DNA from: Sambucus nigra
Lineage: Eukaryota; Streptophyta; Magnoliopsida; Dipsacales; Adoxaceae
DNA length: 64,000 bases
Direction of reading: 5' to 3'
NCBI GenBank assembly: GCA_949130495.1
Contig: OX422217.1
Location: forward strand, 574,092,606 to 574,156,605
The notes beneath the pieces were generated by a model, which was not told the origin of the DNA, did not search any database, and worked only from the letters and a program-made list of their open reading frames with translations. Positions 56,855 to 64,000 of the stretch are shown one piece after another. The number at the start of each line of letters is the position of its first letter. Position 1 is the stretch's first letter. Both the position numbers and the translations under genes were made by a program.

Positions 56855-57148
56855 TCAACTAGATAGGGTGGGTTTCTCAAGTAGGTACTTGATAGGATCC
56901 ATTCGAGACAGTAGTCTGATAGGAAAAATGAACATGTAGTGCCTTAACGTTTGAGTGACCCAGACTAAGGTGACACATGTTTTCTTTAAAGTAGTGTAGT
57001 TAACTTCGTACCTGGATAATTTTCGAATGGCATAATAAATGGCTCTTTCCTTATGGTTTACTTCAATGTATTGGGCTAACAAAGCCTCTGTTGTAGTATA
57101 TGTTACACTTAAGTACAAGAGGAGGGGTAAACCTGGTTGTGGCAGCAT
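56855..57148 (-). pseudogene. TAT1 first RNase H domain
   Basis: The minus-strand wording is LLLYLSVTYTTTEALLAQ, ERAIYYAIRKLSRYEVNYTT, LKKTCVTLVWVTQTLRHYM and SRMDPIKYLLEKPTLS. This is the standard Ty3/gypsy RT-associated RNase H. It stops at 56855 and resumes one codon later in the same frame, with WLMPLAHFDIMYVTQ in the next feature. Motif order matches Tat pol. Confidence 0.85.
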
Positions 57149-58121
57149 AAGTTCCGGAGGACAGGTAAGGTATTGCTTGATTTTGTCGGAGGCTTCCTAG
57201 CAGGCCTCATTCCAGACTTTAGTATAATCCTTCCAGAGAAGCTTGAAAACGAGTTCGCATATAGAAGTCAGTTAGCGAATGAATCGACTGATGTATTGAA
57301 GTTTACCCATGAATCCCTGGACTTCCTTCACTGTTTGGGGTGGTGGCATTTCAAATATGGCTTTCAGCTTAGCAGGTTCTACTTTGATTGACTTCTCACT
57401 AACCCTGAATCCCAAGAGTTTTCCTTTCATGATGCAAAAAATGCATTTATGTGGGTTTAAGGGACATTTGGTATCACTATAGTAGTTCAAAGAACTTTTG
57501 GAAGGCGGGAATGTGCCCCTCTCGAGTCTTAGACTTAATAAACATGTCGTTTATGTAGACTTCGACCTTGTTGTCTATCAAATCATTCAAGTTGGTTGTG
57601 GAAGTCCTTTGGTAGGTGGTACTAGCGTTCTTGAGCCTGAATGGCATGACAGTGTAGCAAAAGGTTCCCTAGGGGCTGATGAATGCATTTTTCTCCTAAT
57701 GGTTAAGGTGCATCTTGATCTAGTTGAATCTGACGAATCAATATATGAATGACTTGTGGGCATGACTAGTTATGTTATCCATGATCATTTCAATATTAGG
57801 CAATGGGTAATCGTCATGTGGAGATGCTCTATTCAAATTTCGGTAGTCGACGCACATGTGAACTTTTCCTCCAGATTTCTGCACAGGGACGATGTTTGTG
57901 AGCTATGTGGGATATTCGATCACATAGATGAAGCCTACGTTTAATTGCTTGACTTCCTCTTCTTTGACATTGAGCGACCATTTTCCGCGAAGTTTCCTTA
58001 GCTTGTATTTGATAGGATTACATTCTGGGAATGTCAGTATTATATGATGAGTTATTTCAGGACTGATGTCAGGCATGTCATCGTAGGACCATGCGGAGAC
58101 GTCCATAAATTCTTTCAACAT
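57149..58121 (-). pseudogene. TAT1 reverse transcriptase, broken
   Basis: The minus-strand reading begins at 58121 with FMDVSAWSYDDMPDISPEI, the Tat/Ogre hallmark before RT. It continues with KYKLRKLRGKWSLNVKEE, NIVPVQKSGGKVHMCVDYRN and PHDDYPLPNIEMIMD (to about 57770). After stops comes GTFCYTVMPFRLKNAS (about 57640). The palm YxDD region (near 57550) is disrupted but recognisable on the minus strand as VDDKVEVYINDMF-like wording. The thumb follows at 57490-57272 with NPHKCIFCIMKGKLLGFRVS and MGKLQYISRFI. At least four stops and frameshifts are present. Confidence 0.82.
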
Positions 58122-59322
58122 CTCTTCGAATTTTGCGTGCCCGTGATCATTAAGGGTGGACCTTATTCTAATTTCGCATTATTCGCCACTAAAACTGAGA
58201 TTGATAACAACAATTTCGTCCTCATTAATTTGAACGTGGTTATGTTGTTTGTTATTAGACTTATTAAGATCAATTAAGAATTTTTCATTTGCAAATTTTT
58301 CATCATCAAGGTTTTGATTAGAATCAAGATAATTAATATAAGGCACAACAAGATACTTAAAATCCTTATTTATTTCACTTTCGGGAAAAGTAGCATTAAG
58401 AATATCGTTAAAAGAGGTCTCGGTTACATTGATATCAGAAAAAGGAGAAGCAATAACACGTGAAGAGATTGGGTAAACAGTAATATTGGGTTGAATATCG
58501 ATATGGTTAGACCGATATAGCATTCCAGTTGAGAAGAGGCCCGTCAACAGCCTTAATCAGAGTGGACGGGTCCGACAGTGTAACGTCTGAATGGATCATA
58601 CAGAGAGTAAGCCCCAGTGTTTGTAAGTTGAATGAGTCTTCGAAATCACTTTCCTCAGAGACCTCAGTAACTTTTATGTCTTTCTCGGTAAAAGGTTACA
58701 CTTTATGCTAACAATCTTCGATCCAAGAGTAGTTATCTAGAAAAAAATATTTCCATATCCAGTTTCATCATTTTGTCGGCATGGTCATACCATAGTTGAG
58801 GGAATTCATAGAAAGGGAAGTCTTCACCTTACTTGATAGATATTCCATTCAGAGAATCTCTCGAAATAGTCTTTGCATCTTTTAAACCCCTTTTCAGTCA
58901 TGGTTGGCGGAGCGCTTTGAGTTCTTCTGATGAAGGCTGATAAATCGGGCAATATAGGGGGGAAAGGCTTCTTTCGGGACTATGGGCTCAAGTATCCCTT
59001 GTTAATGTTGCCCTAGCCCCAGTCCGGGCATGAAATGCATATTATTAAACATTTGTAACACATTGATGTTATCACGAGGGTTGTGTTCCGGACAGACTCA
59101 GTCTTTGAAGTTGTCTCTTATTGGAAGTGGAAGTGGATCGATTCCGAAGCCGAAGAAGATCAAATCATTCATCCCATGTTGAATTTCCAATATCGGATTT
59201 CTGGTGCTAGCATTTTCTGTACCATCGTCATCCTCCAAAATGGTGATGACCTATCCTTTGGCGAAGAATTTTAATTTCTGATGAAGGGGAGAAGATACCC
59301 CTCGAATGCTGTGAAGTTATAG
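58122..59322 (-). pseudogene. TAT1 protease-RT linker
   Basis: Just after protease the minus strand reads SIRGVSSPLHQKLKFFAKG (about 59300-59240), the usual sequence after Tat protease. A poorly conserved, acidic linker follows. Its last part, 58547-58179, is open and ends NEDEIVVINLSFSGE, matching the short strand before FxWSYxDM in Tat pol. The middle 58.6-59.2 kb shows no domain. Confidence 0.65.
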
Positions 59323-59628
59323 TCAACCAAGCAGCAGGTTGAACCATACAGGTATGTTAATAACTTGGAATTCAGTGATAGAGATAGCCCGTATTGTGAG
59401 TTTTATGGATCCCATCACTTTTCGACGGGTATTATCATAAGCATGCGCTGCGACAGAAGTAGTATTAAGATCACTGACTTTCAATCCCAAGAAATTGAAA
59501 GTTTTGAGTAGACAAACATTGAGGAAGGATCCGTTGTCAATGAGTGAGAGTGGGATCGTCTTTCCCAACACTTTAATGGATATGTTGAGGGCATAGTTAT
59601 GACATGAATCGATCTTCGAAATTTCCAC
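59323..59628 (-). pseudogene. TAT1 aspartic protease
   Basis: The minus-strand frame has YALNISIKVLGKTIPLSLID, then NGSFLNVCLLKTF, VAAHAYDNTRRKVMGSIKL and FQVINIPVWFNLLLG. The active site reads Asp-Asn-Gly-Ser, which is normal for this lineage rather than a mutation. FNLLLG should be followed by RPW; a stop occurs there. The gag-side linker lies upstream. Confidence 0.85.
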
Positions 59629-59742
59629 TTCGAAGAAGGAAAGGAGTCAAGTGGAGGTTAAGGACCCAACCAAATTTACAGCTTCTTCGAGAGTGGTGGA
59701 AGGATGGACTGTGGGCCCGGTGAGAGGCTTTATCAGAGCATT

Positions 59743-60518
59743 TCAATGTAATTGGGAAGACGTGAAAAGTCCCCATAAGTTATCTTGAGTCTTCTTGAGT
59801 TGGTCGAGAATTTTTCTCTCCTCAACAGTCATTTCTGTCATGGGAAGCTCTTTGGTAACTCCCTTTCCATTATTTATTCCTGACAACTGAGGATTTGGAT
59901 CCTTGTAGTGTCTCCTAGATCTGGTCATGTGGTTTACTGAGGCGGGAAAGAACAATAACCTCGTGTCTTCATCTATTTCTGGCTGAATGGATACTTTACT
60001 GATTTCCCCCAACAGGTCTTCGAAGGATATCACTCCACATATGTTGATTGCTGGACTGACTTTTCACTTACTCAATTCATCATTTGATATGTCAAATTCA
60101 TCCTCTACCCAATTTGGTAGAGATGGTGTCTACTTTCCAAGAGAAAATGATGCATTCAATAACCTCGATGACTTTTTCATATAAATCTTTCCACTCAACG
60201 GGGAGGTGTAGGAGTGAAGGGACCAACTGCCCTTGAAGCTTCAAAGTAATGAGTTCAAAAATATTGTTGATCTCACTGGTTTGTCGAAACATATCGTCCA
60301 TGATCTGTACCACATCATCTAAACTTATTTTTTTGGCAGGTACCAGCCATTCGTCTAATTCTCGAGCCTATTTCCAGGCTTTTATAAATAGGCCACTGAA
60401 TTTTTGGCAGTCGTTGGTCATCTCAGTGGAAAATTTCAGCCCAAACTCCAGAAGTTGGTTTAATATAACTGGCAACTCCATCTCTTTCCCCTCGGATCAG
60501 GTGCGGGGGATAATGTAA
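59743..60518 (-). pseudogene. TAT1 gag-protease spacer region
   Basis: Minus-strand pieces 60480-60098 (FGLKFSTEMTNDCQKF, LDDVVQIMDDMF) and 60033-59743 (VNHMTRSRRHYKDPN, EERKILDQLKKTQDNLWGLF) are colinear with the region between the gag zinc motif and protease in Tat polyproteins. QLKKTQDNLWGLF resembles the QLKKTxAxISxWxLL motif usual just upstream of protease. No enzymatic domain is expected here. Frameshifts separate the pieces. Confidence 0.65.
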
Positions 60519-60639
60519 GGCCTTGTGAGGAGTGACAAAGATTGATCAGTGAAGAAGAAAGGTTGTAAGATAAAATGAAGGCAAACTTTGAGAGGTTTAG
60601 GTGAGATGATAGGTGTTTTACTGAGTACAATTTGAGTGG

Positions 60640-60862
60640 ATGGATCAAATTCTTAATCAGTTTTTAGGAAGACTACATTTGTATGTGCGGGAAATGGATT
60701 AGTGGTGATATTGGGTTTAGGATCTTTTGGTGAAGAGATGAGACATCGGTCAATCAAACCTTGAACCATGTTTCTGAGATGGAAGCAATGGTCGGTGGTG
60801 TGGCTCGCGGATTGGTGAAAATCACGGTGGGCATCGGTTTTGAAGCTCTTGGGAAGTGGGGT
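60640..60862 (-). pseudogene. TAT1 gag C-terminal fragment
   Basis: From about 60855 the minus strand reads PKSFKTDAHRDFHQSASHTT, then DHCFHLRNMVQGLIDRCLI and PNITTNPFPAHTN. This is the Tat gag zinc region (FHxxxxHTTxxC...L) and its following LIDxGxI stretch. The first Cys of the zinc motif is gone. The gag core and N-terminus are missing: the sequence runs into the microsatellite at 60874. Confidence 0.75.
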
Positions 60863-60870
60863 AACACATG

Positions 60871-61360
<490 letters not shown>

Positions 61361-61373
61361 TGCTCTCATACCA
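61361..61373 (-). other. Primer binding site of a truncated element
   Basis: On the minus strand tggtatgagagca differs by one base from the tRNA-Met site tggtatcagagca. It lies two bases from a gtgttata LTR-like end. Confidence 0.55.
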
Positions 61374-61375
61374 TC

Positions 61376-62200
61376 TATAACACCCCTCGAATTCTGGCAT
61401 CGACCGCCGCCAAACTACGTCGGGCATTGTTAAATAAAATACCATTCTCATCATGTGAAATAAATATGAGACATTTAAAACTATAATCCACCAGATAAAT
61501 AATGCAATTAAATCAAACGAGTACATAAAACATCCAACTAATAATATCCCTTACCATGCTAATCTCCAAAATAAGTCCAACTCAATTTTTATATAATAAT
61601 ACCCAATAAATAATTTCACTTCAAATCTCAAACTAAAATCCATAAGTAACTGTGGAACTGAATGGCCCACTAAAAATCCATAAATAGCTGTCTCAAAATA
61701 AAATGATGGAATGGAAAGTAAATCTAAACTACTAAAGCAGATAAAATAAATCTCCAACTGCACTCCAAAGATCTATAATACATCCTATATAGCTACTCCA
61801 GTAGTTATGTCTAAAATGTTAGTCAACGTAATGGGTCAAAGCCCACCGCGTGAATGCTAGCAACTCCTCTGAATTAGGGTCCGTAAACCTATATAATAGA
61901 AAGTTTATTTATATACAACGGATATTACCTATAATCCATGGACGACTAGTGGAGTTCATAAAATAAACCAAAAAAAGGTTCGCGACAAAGTTGTCCCCTT
62001 TCTCCATATCTCTATTTACTGGATGGTTACAAATAACACTGTAATAATAACAAAGCCAGCTAGAGATATTATTCGTTTAAGGCTTCAAAACTTTATTTCA
62101 TTTTTTCCTTATTGCCCCTAGGGGAAAATAAGACTTTTGCATACTTTGGTCATGCTTGTTAAAAAAACAGACGACGACTGAAACAACTGGGATTTAAATA
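61376..62200 (-). repeat. Possible 5' LTR remnant of the truncated element
   Basis: In the plus reading it begins tataacacccctcgaattc. Its minus-strand end, gaggggtgttata, is the common end of gypsy-type LTRs in plants. The right boundary cannot be fixed, as no second copy is in the window. No coding sequence is recognised. Confidence 0.4.
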
Positions 62201-62204
62201 TGGA

Positions 62205-62501
62205 TTAACAGATGATTCTAGCAGCTTCCTTGTAACTTGGTCGAGGACTATTCCACAGATCCTGATACATTTTTTCCATTTCTGGCCTCCTTACAAAGGA
62301 GGAATCATCCCTCAAAGCATCAACGATTTGTGCTTCGGGAATTGGTCCAATATTCCCTTGTGGATCAACGTCCTCTAATCCATCATTGAACGCTCTAATC
62401 ACTTCTTTCTTCCAAAAGATTCGTCGTTCTTTTGAGAAAAATTCTGATCTCTCCTTCTGCTTGGTGTTAGGAGAACTATTGGATTGGTTGTTGGGAGTCA
62501 T
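62205..62501 (-). CDS. Unrecognised small protein, possible host gene
   Basis: I do not recognise this 98-codon minus-strand frame. It starts MTPNNQSNSSPN, has a basic/acidic middle (KERRIFWKKEVIRAFNDGL) and GPIPEAQIVDALRDDSSFV, and ends with NSPRPSYKEAARIIC. It looks like a folded helical protein rather than random translation. An in-frame stop lies upstream at about 62550, so the start at 62501 is plausible. A TATA-like tataaata on the minus strand at 62909-62916 would give a leader of about 380 bases. No transposon motif is present. A single-exon gene, an exon of a larger gene or a pseudogene are all possible. Confidence 0.45.
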   Translation of the reverse strand: MTPNNQSNSSPNTKQKERSEFFSKERRIFWKKEVIRAFNDGLEDVDPQGNIGPIPEAQIVDALRDDSSFVRRPEMEKMYQDLWNSPRPSYKEAARIIC

Positions 62502-62908
62502 GGTGGAAGTAGATGGGGACGAAAACTGGGACGAAATTGAAAAAAAGTCTCATCCTGTGCTTTTTGAGGAACGACTCTCAAGAGAAGTAGAACGAGATAA
62601 GGTATTAGTACCTAGCACCAAAACAACGTGAAGTATTCAGTGAATGAAATGCAGTAACACAAGACAATTCACTGAATGGTTGTTGGCTCTACTGGAAGAG
62701 TATGAAATCAATAACGTGTAACTGCTTGGACATTGAGTGCTCCACCACTTGAGGAAGTATGTGAGAGGATAGGATCATTGTTGAGCAAAAATGGGGTTAA
62801 AGCTGCCAACAACACATTCCCCTTTACTTAGTAGGGTTTGAAAGGAAGGATAGTAATCTAATTATAAAAAGAAAGAATATCCTTCACCCGTTATCTCCTT
62901 ATCTTCCT

Positions 62909-62916
62909 ATTTATAA
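62909..62916 (-). promoter_or_regulatory. Possible TATA box for the 62.2-62.5 kb frame
   Basis: The minus strand reads ggcttataaatagg. Distance to the proposed ATG is about 410 bases. No other support is available. Confidence 0.3.
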
Positions 62917-62919
62917 GCC

Positions 62920-64000
62920 ACAGCTCACTTCGACGTTTCCAATTTCCCATAGAATCTATGGAGCTTTCCTAGCCACTGTAGTTTTGTTTTTTATCTTCTT
63001 TGTCTGAAAATGGGTTTGATTTTCTTCACCTATGAGAATTTCTACCAATTCTTATTTTATTCATCAAAGCTCATCCTAATCTCCGTTGAGATTACTTCCA
63101 TTTCATTATCGCTATAGCGGTCTCTTTATTCTTTCCATGTTGAGGTAACTCCTCTCTAACTTGGTTATACATCTTTATACTTAGTTATAATCTTAATACA
63201 ATATCACTACTTAAGTTCTCGGAATTATGGTAGAATATGGTGGGTAACTACGAATAATGTGATGCAGGGTGGGTTAGGAGGACAAATTGGATGGGTTGAA
63301 AAGATTGAATGTACTAAAAACTTTTCCATATAGCAATGACTACTCACTACCTAAGACCGAGGCTGAGGCTGGATGGGAACAAATGGAAATAATCGGTATG
63401 AGATCTTGCTCTCAAATTGGAGGATTGCAGTCTCAAATAATTCTTACTAAATGCATCGACTAGGGGTGGGGAGGTTTCTCCCATCCAACCCTACTCATAC
63501 TCAATATGAAGTACATCTGCAAATTCCTTGTTTGTGGTTCCCCCTCTATCCGAGTGGGAATGATAAGTGGATTAAAACTTTGAAAAAGGTTGAGTAGGGG
63601 ATTGAAATTTACTACCAGGTTCATAAGATGCAGTGAAATCTGGTTCTGATTTGGTATATTTATTCTTATCTGGGATAATTTTGTTGGCTTGCGTTTGATT
63701 AGCTAGTTGGTGAGGATGGCTCATTTTCTCCACTCGTAGCTCATAAGGCTTGCATCCACTGATGGGAAGAAGCGACGAGGAAGAGAATCTATCTACGAAG
63801 CTTTGCTTCTCCCCCTGCAGTCATAACAATCGACTCGTCGCTACATTGATTCAAAAGGTAATCAACGATTCCCGACTTTCTTGAGTTTTTGCATCCGTAA
63901 CCATTTGTCATTCCGATGACTTCATCCATAAACCTTTTTTTTTTATTTCAGCGATACGCTTAAAAAAAATTCAAGGATAATCTTGCATTCTAGAAGCAGT
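62920..64000. other. Unassigned sequence at right end
   Basis: No protein family, LTR, tRNA or repeat array was recognised. A short open stretch near 63710-63860 followed by gtaatc could be an exon edge on the plus strand, but nothing confirms it. Confidence 0.4.

Larger units (their letters stand above)
32466..60868 (-). mobile_element. TAT1: Tat/Ogre-type Ty3/gypsy element with antisense extra gene, nested and decayed
   Basis: The minus strand carries, from right to left, the gag C-terminus (60860), protease (59.6), RT (58.1), RNase H (57.1), a second archaeal-like RNase H (56.8) and integrase (55.9-54.9 kb). On the plus strand, between integrase and the tandem-repeat DNA to the left, lies an intron-containing gene with plant-mobile-domain sequence. 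A second RNase H and an antisense extra gene 3' of pol are known traits of Tat-lineage elements. The left part holds tandem repeats and noncoding DNA, interrupted by NA-A and NA-B. The gag N-terminus and 5' LTR are missing at the right. The left limit at 32466 is inferred from a change in sequence character. Confidence 0.65.

Overview
The window is nuclear DNA of a flowering plant, almost certainly a dicot-type genome, taken from a gene-poor region built from nested LTR retrotransposons. The evidence is Ty1/copia proteins of Sirevirus type, Ty3/gypsy proteins of Tat/Ogre type with two RNase H domains, plant primer binding sites (tggtatcagagc and tggcgccgtctgtg), short GT-AG introns and long AT-rich spacers. 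No rRNA gene, tRNA gene, CRISPR array or bacterial operon is visible. The only possible host gene is a short unrecognised reading frame at 62.2-62.5 kb.

Layout. (1) 1-1552: a minus-strand Ty3/gypsy pol remnant (GYP1) running off the left edge. (2) 2342-32465: an old plus-strand Sirevirus (SIR1) opened by two later insertions. SIR2, a minus-strand Sirevirus with both LTRs (5166-15041), sits between SIR1 gag and protease. LARD1, a 12.7-kb element with 3.1-kb LTRs and no recognisable protein (17285-30024), split the YVDD codons of SIR1 reverse transcriptase. LARD1's left LTR carries a further insert of about 3 kb, and inside that lies a 74-bp retroposon with a 17-bp target duplication. (3) About 32466-60868: a minus-strand Tat/Ogre-like element (TAT1). 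Its decayed gag-PR-RT-RH-aRH-INT runs from 60.86 down to 54.93 kb. Beyond integrase, on the opposite strand, is an antisense extra gene with a TATA box, three putative short introns, a plant mobile domain (PMD) and then a second, DUF7745-like domain (49.07-54.11 kb). Past that come noncoding DNA and tandem repeats, broken by two non-autonomous gag-only elements with perfect 5-bp target duplications: NA-A (34811-41704, plus) and NA-B (41973-48241, minus). A solo LTR (about 49712-50936) interrupts the PMD gene. (4) 60874-64000: a (TA)n(TG)n microsatellite at the truncated end of TAT1 gag, a minus-strand PBS and LTR of another element, the unknown reading frame, and unassigned sequence.

Function. 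Every recognisable protein is a retrotransposon protein: gag coat, aspartic protease, integrase, reverse transcriptase and RNase H. All are damaged to some degree; SIR2 is the best preserved. NA-A, NA-B and LARD1 lack pol and would have needed enzymes supplied in trans. The most noteworthy items are the antisense, intron-containing PMD/DUF7745-like gene of TAT1, the 47-bp minisatellite upstream of the NA-A 3' LTR, two independent insertions 263 bp apart in one tandem array, and a 12-bp palindrome shared by LTRs of different families.
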